This document shows positions 1 through 6,539 of a stretch of 25,070 bases of DNA, piece after piece. The stretch covers positions 1-25,070 of the forward strand of contig CAAECW010000086.1 in assembly GCA_900754445.1 (NCBI GenBank), given 5' to 3'. The notes under the pieces are model-generated. The model did not search any database and was not told where the DNA came from. It saw only the letters and a program-made list of their open reading frames with translations. The stretch comes from an uncultured Collinsella sp. (GTDB lineage: Bacteria; Actinomycetota; Coriobacteriia; Coriobacteriales; Coriobacteriaceae). How positions within the stretch are numbered: the stretch's first letter is position 1; each line of letters begins with the position of its first letter. Made by a program: the position numbers and the translations under genes.

Positions 1-10
1 CCCCTGCCGC

Positions 11-33
11 CGCGGGCCCGCGCGTGATACGAT
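11..33 (+). promoter_or_regulatory. Possible extended -10 promoter of the aminopeptidase gene
   Basis: A 12-bp perfect GC palindrome lies at 11-22. It is followed by TG at 25-26 and TACGAT at 28-33, which fits an extended -10 element (TGnTAnnAT). A transcript would start near 40, between this element and the SD at 68-74. No -35 can be judged because the window begins here. Weak evidence. Confidence 0.25.
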
Positions 34-82
34 GGCTCACGGTACATCAACCAGCACGATCGATCCGAAAGGAGCCTGCGTC

Positions 83-1480
83 ATGGAGCGTCCCTGCGCA
101 TGGAAAAAGTACACGCCACAGCAAATCGAGGAGCTCGAGGAGCTTTGCCGCGGCTATAAGCAATTTTTGAGCGAGAACAAGACCGAGCGCCTGTGCGTCA
201 AGACCGGTATCAAGATGGCCGAGGAGGCGGGCTACGTCAATCTGGAGACCGTGATCGCCGAGGGCCGCGCGCTCAAGGCCGGCGACAAGGTGTACGCCGC
301 CAATCACGGCAAGGACCTCATGCTCGTCAACCTGGGCACCGCCCCGCTCGAGCAGGGCTTTAACATCCTGGGCGCCCACGTGGACTCGCCGCGCCTGGAC
401 CTCAAGCAAAACCCCGCCTTCGAGGCCGGCGACATGGCCTATCTCGACACGCACTACTACGGCGGCGTCAAGAGCTACCACTGGGTCGCTTCCCCGCTCG
501 CACTCGTAGGCGTCATCTGCAAAAAGGACGGCACCACCGTCGACATCAACATCGGCGACAAGGCAGACGATCCGGTCTTTACCATCTCCGACCTGCTGAT
601 CCACCTCTCGAGCGAGCAGATGGCCAAGCCCGCCAAGGACGCCGTCGACGCCGAGATCCTCGACGTGATCGTGGGCGGCCGTCCCGTCAAGTTCGATGAG
701 GACGACAAGGACGCTCCCAAGGAGCCCGTCAAGCAGATGTTCCTGGATATCCTCAAGGAGCAGTATGACGTCGAGGAGGAGGACTTCCTCTCCGCCGAGA
801 TCGAGGTCGTGCCCGCCGGCCCGGCCCGCGACATGGGCCTCGACCGCTCCATGATTCTGGGCTATGGCCACGACGACCGTGTCTGCGCCTATCCGTCCAT
901 GCTCGCTCAGATCAACGTCGCCAACGTGGAGCGCACGAGCATCACACTCATCGTCGACAAGGAGGAGATCGGCTCCGTGGGTGCCACCGGCATGACGAGC
1001 CGCTTCTTCGAGAACACCGTCGCCGAGATCATGACGCTCGCCGGCGAGGATAGTCCGCTGGCCCTGCGCCGCGCGCTCGCCCACAGCCGCATGCTTTCCT
1101 CCGACGTGTCCGCCGGTTTCGACCCGGGCTATGCCGGCAAGTTCGAGACCAAGAACGCCGCCTTCATGGGTCGCGGCCTGTGCTTTAACAAGTACACGGG
1201 CAGCCGCGGCAAGGGTGGCTCCAACGACGCCGACGCCGAGTACGTGGCCCTCGTCCGCGACATCATGGACGAGGCCGGCGTGGACTTCCAGACCTGCGAG
1301 CTCGGTCGCGTCAACGCGGGCGGCGGCGGCACCATCGCCTACATCATGGCCAAGTACGGCATGAACGTCATCGACTCCGGTGTTGCCGTCCTGTCCATGC
1401 ATGCCCCGTGGGAGGTCGCCAACAAGGCCGATATCTACGAGGCCTATCGCGGCTACAAGGCCTTCATCGAGCGCGCCTAA
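83..1480 (+). CDS. M18 family zinc aminopeptidase
   Basis: Predicted cytosolic metallo-aminopeptidase of family M18, which removes N-terminal residues, typically acidic ones, from peptides using two metal ions. I read 465 residues, the usual M18 length. Visible family motifs in order are LGAHVDSPRLDLK (first metal ligand His, then Asp), GYGHDDRV, VDKEEIGSVGATG (catalytic and metal-binding Glu pair), SSDVSAGFDP, and near the C-terminus VLSMHAPWE with the last ligand His. An in-frame ATG at 32 exists, but the ATG at 83 is preceded by AAAGGAG (68-74) at good distance and lies downstream of the candidate promoter, so I chose 83. The gene is followed by a strong nested hairpin with a T-run. No signal peptide is seen. 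The family call is firm; substrate preference is not visible. Confidence 0.95.
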   Translation: MERPCAWKKYTPQQIEELEELCRGYKQFLSENKTERLCVKTGIKMAEEAGYVNLETVIAEGRALKAGDKVYAANHGKDLMLVNLGTAPLEQGFNILGAHVDSPRLDLKQNPAFEAGDMAYLDTHYYGGVKSYHWVASPLALVGVICKKDGTTVDINIGDKADDPVFTISDLLIHLSSEQMAKPAKDAVDAEILDVIVGGRPVKFDEDDKDAPKEPVKQMFLDILKEQYDVEEEDFLSAEIEVVPAGPARDMGLDRSMILGYGHDDRVCAYPSMLAQINVANVERTSITLIVDKEEIGSVGATGMTSRFFENTVAEIMTLAGEDSPLALRRALAHSRMLSSDVSAGFDPGYAGKFETKNAAFMGRGLCFNKYTGSRGKGGSNDADAEYVALVRDIMDEAGVDFQTCELGRVNAGGGGTIAYIMAKYGMNVIDSGVAVLSMHAPWEVANKADIYEAYRGYKAFIERA

Positions 1481-1493
1481 CCAACCCTTCATC

Positions 1494-1568
1494 AGTTGCG
1501 GTGAAATACGGACTAAACTGGCCCATAAACGGCCAAAACAGACCGTATTCCACCGCAACTTCTTTTTT
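1494..1568 (+). terminator. Nested hairpin terminator between the aminopeptidase and yaaA
   Basis: The left arm at 1494-1511 (AGTTGCGGTGAAATACGG) pairs with 1543-1560 over 18 positions with a single G-U. The loop contains a second perfect hairpin, TGGCC at 1519-1523 with GGCCA at 1531-1535. The outer stem is followed at once by CTTCTTTTTT. It reads as a Rho-independent terminator for the upstream gene. Because the T-run ends only about 10 nt before the yaaA SD, it could also attenuate yaaA. Confidence 0.75.
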
Positions 1569-1583
1569 GGCAGAGGAGAGTCC

Positions 1584-2393
1584 ATGCTGCAGGTCATCAT
1601 TTCGCCCGCCAAACAGATGCGCGCGGCCCAAGATGCTTTTGAAGTCCTGGGCATTCCACCTTTTGTGCACGAGACGGCTCTCCTCCACCGCGCACTGCTA
1701 GATATCGAGCGGGATGAAGGCAGCGGCGGCCTGCAGGCGCTGTGGAACGTGAGCGACAGGCTGCTTACAACGTGCCTGGATACGCTTCACGAATTTATGC
1801 CCGTCCTGAGCGATGCCGACCTCGCCGATCCCGATATCGCGCGTCACCTCTCCCCTGCCGTCATGTCCTATCACGGCATTCAATACCAGAGCATGGCGCC
1901 CGAGGTGATGGATTCCGCGCAGCTCGCATGGCTGCAAGACCATCTATGGATACTCTCGGGACTCTACGGATGCGTGCGCCCCTTTCATGCCGTTGAACCG
2001 TATCGGCTGGAGATGGGCACAAAGCTTGCCGTCGACGGTGCCCGAGACCTCTACTCGTTTTGGGGCGACAAGCTCGCACGGGCTATCGCTCCGGCGGGCT
2101 CCAACACTACGATCGTTAACCTTGCCAGCGCGGAATACGCCAAAGCCGTTCTACCCTGCCTCACCACCGACGCCACGGTCGTCACATGTCTCTTTGGCGA
2201 AGGCGTCCGCAACGACAAGCCCATCCAGCGCTCGACCGCCAGCAAAAAGGCGCGCGGCTCCATGGTGCGCTGGATGGCAGAAAACAAGCTCGAGGATGTA
2301 AGCGAACTCACCGCGTTCGACGTTGGTTATCGTCACTTTCCCGAGCTTTCAAATAAAAACACTTTGGTCTTCCTGAACGAACAGGCCTTGTAG
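1584..2393 (+). CDS. yaaA: Peroxide stress protein YaaA (DUF328/UPF0246)
   Basis: The product is 269 residues, close to the family norm of about 250-260, and begins with the diagnostic MLQVIISPAKQM. Further YaaA hallmarks are YHGIQYQSM, LSGLYGCVRPFHAVEPYRLEMGTKL, FWGDKLARAI, NLASAEYAK and FDVGYRHFPELS near the end. In Escherichia coli the family lowers intracellular free iron and DNA damage during peroxide stress. No OxyR site is recognisable here, so the stress role is transferred from the family. The reading frame is open upstream to 1380, but the ATG at 1584 has the SD AGAGGAGAG at about 6 nt and the canonical N-terminus. It converges with the membrane-protein gene on the other strand, with 40 bp between them and no clear shared terminator. 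Confidence 0.93.
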   Translation: MLQVIISPAKQMRAAQDAFEVLGIPPFVHETALLHRALLDIERDEGSGGLQALWNVSDRLLTTCLDTLHEFMPVLSDADLADPDIARHLSPAVMSYHGIQYQSMAPEVMDSAQLAWLQDHLWILSGLYGCVRPFHAVEPYRLEMGTKLAVDGARDLYSFWGDKLARAIAPAGSNTTIVNLASAEYAKAVLPCLTTDATVVTCLFGEGVRNDKPIQRSTASKKARGSMVRWMAENKLEDVSELTAFDVGYRHFPELSNKNTLVFLNEQAL

Positions 2394-2433
2394 GACCACC
2401 GCTACTTTTGAATGTGCTGCCTAGGCACGGCGT

Positions 2434-2949
2434 CTATTCCGCCAAGCCGTCGGCTTTGGCAATTTCATTTGTCGAGCCATCCTGATAGGTAATTTTGACA
2501 TGCTCCACCTCGGACACCTTGATGCCCGACGGGGGCTCCAGGCGCCATTCCGTCAGCGCGATATCCATCGTCGTGGGCACATCCCCTTGATCTTTGAGTT
2601 TAACCGTAAGTGTTTTGAGCGCCGCATCAAACGTCACGCGTTCGATTTCCTCGCCAGGAATAGACCCGCCGCTCAGCTGCAGTTGCATAAACTCATCGCG
2701 CGGATACCAATAGTCGCCCGGCGCGGCAACGGTATTGCCGCCCGCGACCTTCACCGTCATGATCGGCAGGGCCTCGTCGGCCTCAAACTCCCAGGCAGCG
2801 CCGCCGCGACCGCCAAACGTCCAAATACAAAAGGCAATCACCAGCACGGCAAGCACCGCAAAGCCAATCGCGACCAACCCATGGTGCGCACGGCCCTCCT
2901 CGGCCGATACGTCCCATTGTGTCTCTCGATATAGATGCTTGTCTTCCAT
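2434..2949 (-). CDS. Hypothetical single-pass membrane protein
   Basis: I do not recognise this 171-residue protein. It has a hydrophilic N-terminus of about 24 residues (METs and acidic residues, no lipobox), one strong membrane span at about residues 25-44 (LVAIGFAVLAVLVIAF), then GGRGG and an extracytoplasmic domain of about 120 residues rich in beta-prone segments such as IERVTFDAALKTLTVKL. The charge pattern does not settle the topology, but the C-terminal domain is most likely outside the cell. The start at 2949 was chosen because GGGGAGG precedes the ATG at a suitable distance; the same frame stays open much further upstream without another SD. It is divergent from thiC, with both control regions inside 170 bp, and convergent with yaaA. 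No functional link to either neighbour is visible. Confidence 0.75.
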   Translation of the reverse strand: MEDKHLYRETQWDVSAEEGRAHHGLVAIGFAVLAVLVIAFCIWTFGGRGGAAWEFEADEALPIMTVKVAGGNTVAAPGDYWYPRDEFMQLQLSGGSIPGEEIERVTFDAALKTLTVKLKDQGDVPTTMDIALTEWRLEPPSGIKVSEVEHVKITYQDGSTNEIAKADGLAE

Positions 2950-2974
2950 GTTCGCCTCCCCACAGGCACGCTCG

Positions 2975-3005
2975 TTGGCCCAATCGTACCCATTCAGGCT
3001 ATACT
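2975..3005 (+). promoter_or_regulatory. Candidate thiC promoter
   Basis: TATACT at 3000-3005 is a good -10 element; TTGGCC at 2975-2980 is a possible -35 at a long 19-nt spacing. Transcription would begin around 3012, just before the first base of the TPP aptamer at 3022, which supports the placement. Confidence 0.4.
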
Positions 3006-3021
3006 TGAGCCCATTACATAA

Positions 3022-3116
3022 ACGGGGAGCTTGCAGGACAAGACGGCAGGCTGAGATTGGGCGCGCCCGCCCTGACCCGCAAACCTGATATGGGTAATGC
3101 CAACGAAGGGAGCCGT
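3022..3116 (+). promoter_or_regulatory. TPP riboswitch (THI element) controlling thiC
   Basis: All conserved TPP aptamer segments are present in order: GGGGAGC (3024-3030), GGCTGAGA (3049-3056), ACCTGAT (3083-3089), and GGTAATGCCAACGAAGGGA (3093-3111). ACGG at 3022-3025 can close P1 with CCGT at 3113-3116. The thiC SD, AAGGGAG at 3106-3112, is part of the conserved 3' strand of the aptamer, and P1 lies between it and the ATG at 3121. TPP binding should therefore hide the ribosome site directly. No separate terminator or anti-SD hairpin is seen between aptamer and gene. The family identity is certain; the mechanism is inferred from the overlap. Confidence 0.95.
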
Positions 3117-3120
3117 GCCA

Positions 3121-4455
3121 ATGAGCACACAGACCGAGCCCAAGCTCGTCACGCAAATCGACTTCGCCCGTGCCGGGCAGATCACGCCGCAGATGAAGGA
3201 AGTCGCCGAGCGCGAGCATCGCGACCCCGAGTACATCCGCGAGCGCGTGGCCGACGGCCGCATCGCCATTCCCGCCAATATTGTGCACATCAAAAAGGGC
3301 ATGCGCGCCTTTGGCGTCGGTGAAGGCCTGTCCACCAAGGTCAACGTGAACTTGGGCATCTCGGGCGACAAGGCCGATGCCGCCGAGGAATGGAAGAAGG
3401 TCAAGATCGCCGAGGACTTTGGCGCCGACGCCATCATGGACCTCTCCAACTCGGGCAAGACGCGCCAGTTCCGCCAGCAGCTCATCGACGAGACGCCGCT
3501 CATGGTAGGCACCGTCCCCATGTACGACGCCATCGGCTACATGGAAAAGCCGCTGGTCAAGCTCACCAAGGACGACCTGTTCGAAGTCGTGCGCGCGCAT
3601 GCCGAGGACGGCGTGGACTTTATGACCATTCACTGCGGCATCAACAAGTCGGTCACCAAGACCTTTAAGGAGACCGGCCGCCTGATGAACATCGTGAGCC
3701 GCGGCGGTTCACTGCTGTTTGGCTGGATGGAGGTCACCGGTAACGAGAACCCGTTCTATGAGTTCTACGACGAGTTGCTCGAGATTTGCCACGAGTACGA
3801 CGTGACGATTTCGCTCGGCGACTCCTGCCGCCCGGGCTGTCTCTACGATTCCAACGACGCCACCGAGACTGCCGAGATGATCGAGCTGGGCAAGCTGTGC
3901 AAGCGCGCATGGGCCGCGGGCGTCCAGGTTATGGTCGAGGGACCGGGCCACATGGCGCTCGACGAGATCGCCGCCAACATGAAGCTGCAGAAGCGCCTGT
4001 GCCACAACGCCCCGTTCTATGTGCTGGGGCCGCTGGTGACCGATATCGGCGTGGGTTACGACCACATCACCGCAGCCATCGGCGGCGCCATCTCCGCAAG
4101 CTCCGGTGCCGACTTCCTGTGCTACGTGACACCGGCCGAGCACCTATGCCTGCCTAACGCCCAGGATGTGCTCGACGGCCTCATGGCCACTAAGATCGCC
4201 GCACATGCCGCCGATATCGCCAAGAAGGTGCCGCACGCCCGCGACATGGACGACAAGATGGGCCAGGCACGCCGCAAGCTCGACTGGGATGCCATGTGGA
4301 AGTGTGCTCTCGACCCAGTTACGGGCAAAAAGCGCTACGAGGAGTCCCCTGCCGCCACCGAGGGCACCTGCACCATGTGCGGCAAGATGTGCGCCGTCCG
4401 CACCGTCAACAAGGTGTTCGAGGGCACGACGATCGATCTTGGCATGGAGGATTAG
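3121..4455 (+). CDS. thiC: Phosphomethylpyrimidine synthase ThiC
   Basis: A radical-SAM enzyme of thiamine synthesis that rearranges aminoimidazole ribotide to 4-amino-5-hydroxymethyl-2-methylpyrimidine phosphate. I read 444 residues, the size of the bacterial form without the long N-terminal extension. Recognisable features are the N-terminal QIDFARAGQITPQMKEVAERE, the glycine- and histidine-rich metal and substrate segments MTIHCGI, SLGDSCRPGC, VMVEGPGHMALDEI and YVTPAEHLCLP, and the C-terminal cluster motif CTMCGKMCAVR, with Cys-x2-Cys-x4-Cys binding the [4Fe-4S] cluster. An ATG at 3097 is in frame, but it lies inside the riboswitch; the ATG at 3121 sits 8 nt after the SD at 3106-3112. thiD follows 182 bp downstream with its own promoter. 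Confidence 0.97.
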   Translation: MSTQTEPKLVTQIDFARAGQITPQMKEVAEREHRDPEYIRERVADGRIAIPANIVHIKKGMRAFGVGEGLSTKVNVNLGISGDKADAAEEWKKVKIAEDFGADAIMDLSNSGKTRQFRQQLIDETPLMVGTVPMYDAIGYMEKPLVKLTKDDLFEVVRAHAEDGVDFMTIHCGINKSVTKTFKETGRLMNIVSRGGSLLFGWMEVTGNENPFYEFYDELLEICHEYDVTISLGDSCRPGCLYDSNDATETAEMIELGKLCKRAWAAGVQVMVEGPGHMALDEIAANMKLQKRLCHNAPFYVLGPLVTDIGVGYDHITAAIGGAISASSGADFLCYVTPAEHLCLPNAQDVLDGLMATKIAAHAADIAKKVPHARDMDDKMGQARRKLDWDAMWKCALDPVTGKKRYEESPAATEGTCTMCGKMCAVRTVNKVFEGTTIDLGMED

Positions 4456-4497
4456 CCTTTACAGGGCAATTGCCAGCAAGCCTTCTGCAACGCCCGT

Positions 4498-4521
4498 CAA
4501 TTGTTGACTTGTGAACAATTG
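4498..4521. promoter_or_regulatory. Operator-like palindrome between thiC and thiD
   Basis: CAATTGTT (4498-4505) and AACAATTG (4514-4521) are perfect inverted repeats around an 8-nt centre. An AT-rich 24-bp dyad in GC-rich DNA resembles a transcription factor site. No factor can be named, and no good promoter overlaps it directly. Confidence 0.35.
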
Positions 4522-4550
4522 CTTACATTTGCGTAAAGATTGCATCGCCC

Positions 4551-4588
4551 GCCCGGGTTCGGCATACAGCCGGCCCGGGCATCTTTAT
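4551..4588 (+). terminator. GC-rich hairpin after thiC, weak T tail
   Basis: GCCCGGGTTCGGC (4551-4563) pairs with GCCGGCCCGGGC (4569-4580) around a 5-nt loop, and ATCTTTAT follows. It is a plausible terminator for thiC, but the tail is short and overlaps the thiD -10 element. Confidence 0.5.
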
Positions 4589-4591
4589 AAT
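4586..4591 (+). promoter_or_regulatory. thiD promoter -10 element
   Basis: A consensus TATAAT stands at 4586-4591, about 46 nt before the thiD start. The -35 position (around 4563-4568, CATACA) is poor and lies in the terminator hairpin. It suggests that thiD can be transcribed independently of the TPP-controlled thiC message. Confidence 0.45.
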
Positions 4592-4637
4592 GCGGGGTAA
4601 AAGACCCATTTGAATCCGTCCGGACAAGGGAGCGAAC

Positions 4638-5468
4638 ATGGATCGCAGTAAGGTACCCGCCGTTCTATCCATCGCGGGATCCGATTCCAGCGGTGGCGCC
4701 GGCATTCAGGCAGACATTAAGACCATCACGGCGTACCGTCTGTATGCCGAGACGGCCATCACCGCCATCACCGCACAAAACACGCTCGGCGTCACCGCCG
4801 TACAGAATATCTCCCCTGATATCGTCGCTGCGCAAATTGACGCCGTCTTTGACGATATTCGCCCGAGCGCCGTCAAGATCGGCATGGTCTCCTCTGCCGA
4901 GATTATCGAGGTTATCGCCGACCGCTTGAGTGCCTGGGACGCACAAAATATCGTCGTCGACCCCGTCATGGTCGCCACCTCGGGCGCTCGCCTCATTGCC
5001 GAGGATGCCACCGAGGCGCTCACGCGTCGCCTGTTCCCGCTGGCGACCGTCATCACGCCCAACATACCCGAGGCCATGGCGCTGCTCGACTACGAGGTCG
5101 ATTCCGAGCGCACACAGCAAAACGCTGCCATGCTCCTCACCCGTCGCTTTGGCTGCGCGTCCCTCGTTAAGGGCGGGCATTTTGTCAACGAGGCCAACGA
5201 TGTGCTAGCAGAGCCCGCGCCGCTCGATGACGAGGGTAACCACCTGGGCGATCCACTCACCACGTGGTTCCGCCACAAGCGCATCGAGACCGGCAACACG
5301 CATGGCACTGGCTGCACGCTTTCGTCCGCCATCGCCTGCGCGCTGGCCCAGGGCATGGAACTTGCCGACGCCGTCAACGCCGGCAAGGCCTACCTAACCG
5401 GCGCTCTCGCCGCCGGCTTTGACATGGGTAAAGGCTCCGGCCCCGTCAACCATATGTGGCAATATTAA
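4638..5468 (+). CDS. thiD: Hydroxymethylpyrimidine/phosphomethylpyrimidine kinase ThiD
   Basis: A ribokinase-like enzyme that phosphorylates HMP and then HMP-P to HMP-PP, the pyrimidine donor for thiamine phosphate synthase. The 276 residues match the family. The N-terminus VLSIAGSDSSGGAGIQADIKT is the classical ThiD start. Also visible are ITAQNTLGV, VKIGMVSS, VVDPVMVATSGARLI, TPNIPEA and the C-terminal anion hole with catalytic Asp region, TGNTHGTGCTLSSAIAC. The SD AAGGGAGCG lies 6-7 nt before the ATG. It acts directly downstream of the ThiC product, which explains the neighbourhood. No ThiE domain is fused at either end. The gene is followed by the hairpin array. Confidence 0.96.
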   Translation: MDRSKVPAVLSIAGSDSSGGAGIQADIKTITAYRLYAETAITAITAQNTLGVTAVQNISPDIVAAQIDAVFDDIRPSAVKIGMVSSAEIIEVIADRLSAWDAQNIVVDPVMVATSGARLIAEDATEALTRRLFPLATVITPNIPEAMALLDYEVDSERTQQNAAMLLTRRFGCASLVKGGHFVNEANDVLAEPAPLDDEGNHLGDPLTTWFRHKRIETGNTHGTGCTLSSAIACALAQGMELADAVNAGKAYLTGALAAGFDMGKGSGPVNHMWQY

Positions 5469-5484
5469 GATTCGCAGCCCAAAA

Positions 5485-5517
5485 CCACCGCAAAGGGGAC
5501 AGGCACCTTTGCGGTGG
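5485..5517. repeat. Flanking hairpin A, 12-bp stem
   Basis: CCACCGCAAAGG (5485-5496) and CCTTTGCGGTGG (5506-5517) form a perfect 12-bp stem around a 9-nt loop, with the sequence GGGGACAGGCACC across the apex. There is no T-run on either strand, so it is not a typical terminator. It resembles REP-type palindromes, and the same left arm recurs in hairpin E at 5761. Confidence 0.8.
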
Positions 5518-5528
5518 CTACCACAAAC

Positions 5529-5746
5529 GTCTCGATCTGTAACAGTTAGAGCCCATTTTGCGGCCCACCTGTTACAGATCGAGACATTCAAATTTAGCTG
5601 AGAAGATAATCTCGATCTGTAACAGTAACTCGGCAAAATCGACCCTAGATGTTACAGATCGAGACAAACGACCGATATCGACCTAAATAATCTCAATCTG
5701 TAACATCTAGCCCGTTTTCGGCCTTACAACTGTTACAGATCAAGAC
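5529..5746. repeat. Array of three tandem hairpins built from six alternating 15-nt repeats
   Basis: The 15-mer TCTCGATCTGTAACA occurs at 5530-5544 and 5610-5624, with a two-change copy at 5691-5705 (one change, G to A, on this arm). Its reverse complement is at 5570-5584 and 5650-5664, with a variant at 5731-5745. All neighbouring copies are separated by 25 nt (one gap is 26), so arms alternate orientation every 40 bp and hairpins recur every 80-81 bp. The first hairpin extends to a 17-bp perfect stem (5529-5545 with 5569-5585). The three loops share a core related to ATTTTGC and have small internal complementarity. The inter-hairpin spacers are unrelated to the loops. No ORF crosses it convincingly. 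Confidence 0.9.
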
Positions 5747-5760
5747 AAACAGACGACCCC

Positions 5761-5793
5761 AAGCCACCGCAAAGGGCCCCTTTGTAGCGGCTT
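5761..5793. repeat. Flanking hairpin E, imperfect copy of hairpin A
   Basis: The arm at 5761-5776 begins AAGCCACCGCAAAGGG and pairs with 5777-5793, with two mismatches and one wobble. It shares CCACCGCAAAGG with hairpin A in the same orientation, so the array at 5529-5746 is bracketed by related palindromes. It ends 10 bp beyond the stop of the SGNH hydrolase gene. Confidence 0.65.
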
Positions 5794-5802
5794 AGGGTCG
5801 CG

Positions 5803-6462
5803 CTACTCACCGAGCATCTCTTTGAGCTTGGCTGCCACGGCATGTCCCAAGCTCTCATGGCTTTCGGGCATCATATGCAGATAGTCGATATCGCCCGGCT
5901 CGGCAAACTCGGCGGCATTCAAAAAGTCGCAGCCAAACTGCTCGGCCACATGCGCATAGTACTCGCCAAAATGCTCAGATGCCTCAACGGAATGCTCGTC
6001 AAAGTCGGTCATATACACATCAGCGATCTGCGGCTTGATCTTGATAGGCGCCATCAGCAGAATTCGCGGACAAGGCGCGGCGTCGGTCCACGGAAACGCG
6101 CGGACGGCGCGAATCAGCGCCATGGCGCCACGGGCGATATCGGAAGCTGTCACGTTAAAGACCGTCTTACAGTCGTTGGTGCCCAGCATGATTACAATGG
6201 CGTCCAGCGGCTTATGGGCCTCGAGCAGCATCGGAAGCGCGCGAATGCCGTTGAGGTTAGTGTCCAGATGGCACATATCGTCGCGCACCGTCGTGCGGCC
6301 GTTAAGCCCCTCCTCAATCACATGCCAGCCCTCGCCCAGGTCACGCTGCGCCACGCCGCACCAGCGCACATCCTGCGCATAGCGCACCGCGGTGCCATCG
6401 CGCATACCAGCCGGATCATAGCCATAGGTATTGCTGTCACCAAAGCACAGAACGTTTTTCAT
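5803..6462 (-). CDS. SGNH/GDSL hydrolase family protein
   Basis: A 219-residue esterase-like protein with all catalytic blocks of the SGNH fold. Block I is CFGDSNTYGYDP with the nucleophile Ser, the block with conserved Gly follows in EEGLNGRTT, block III is IMLGTNDCK with the oxyanion Asn, and the C-terminal DYLHMMPESHESLG supplies the Asp and His. The overall pattern is closest to the arylesterase/acyltransferase-like branch. No signal peptide is visible, so it is probably cytosolic. The start at 6462 is fixed by AAAGGAGG at 7 nt; the frame is open further upstream, but through the terminator. It is preceded by the PARG-like gene and its terminator, so it may be transcribed by readthrough or from a promoter I cannot identify. 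Natural substrate unknown. Confidence 0.88.
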   Translation of the reverse strand: MKNVLCFGDSNTYGYDPAGMRDGTAVRYAQDVRWCGVAQRDLGEGWHVIEEGLNGRTTVRDDMCHLDTNLNGIRALPMLLEAHKPLDAIVIMLGTNDCKTVFNVTASDIARGAMALIRAVRAFPWTDAAPCPRILLMAPIKIKPQIADVYMTDFDEHSVEASEHFGEYYAHVAEQFGCDFLNAAEFAEPGDIDYLHMMPESHESLGHAVAAKLKEMLGE

Positions 6463-6481
6463 CGTAAGCCCCTCCTTTAGT

Positions 6482-6514
6482 AAAAAGCCGACGGGAGTAG
6501 CCCTCCCGCCGGCT
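6482..6514 (-). terminator. Rho-independent terminator after the PARG-like gene
   Basis: On the minus strand AGCCGGCGGGAG (6514-6503) pairs with CTCCCGTCGGCT (6497-6486) with one G-U, and TTTTT follows. It lies 26 nt after the upstream stop and ends about 10 nt before the SD of the SGNH gene. Confidence 0.85.
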
Positions 6515-6539
6515 CGACCTATCTGACGGCACGTACCGA

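Noticed and set aside
47..1654. 535-codon open frame on the minus strand opposite the aminopeptidase
   Set aside because: It mirrors the GC-rich third positions of the real gene, its product is a low-complexity V/D/G/H-rich sequence with no motif, and it runs through the terminator. The plus-strand gene has full M18 motifs.
2394..2433. Shared terminator between convergent yaaA and the membrane-protein gene
   Set aside because: Only a short TGCCTAGGCA palindrome is present, with no adequate stem or T-run on either strand.
5529..5746. CRISPR array
   Set aside because: Repeats are regularly spaced but alternate in orientation, are only 15 nt, and the loops are related to each other; there are no cas genes. 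The palindromic hairpin reading fits better.
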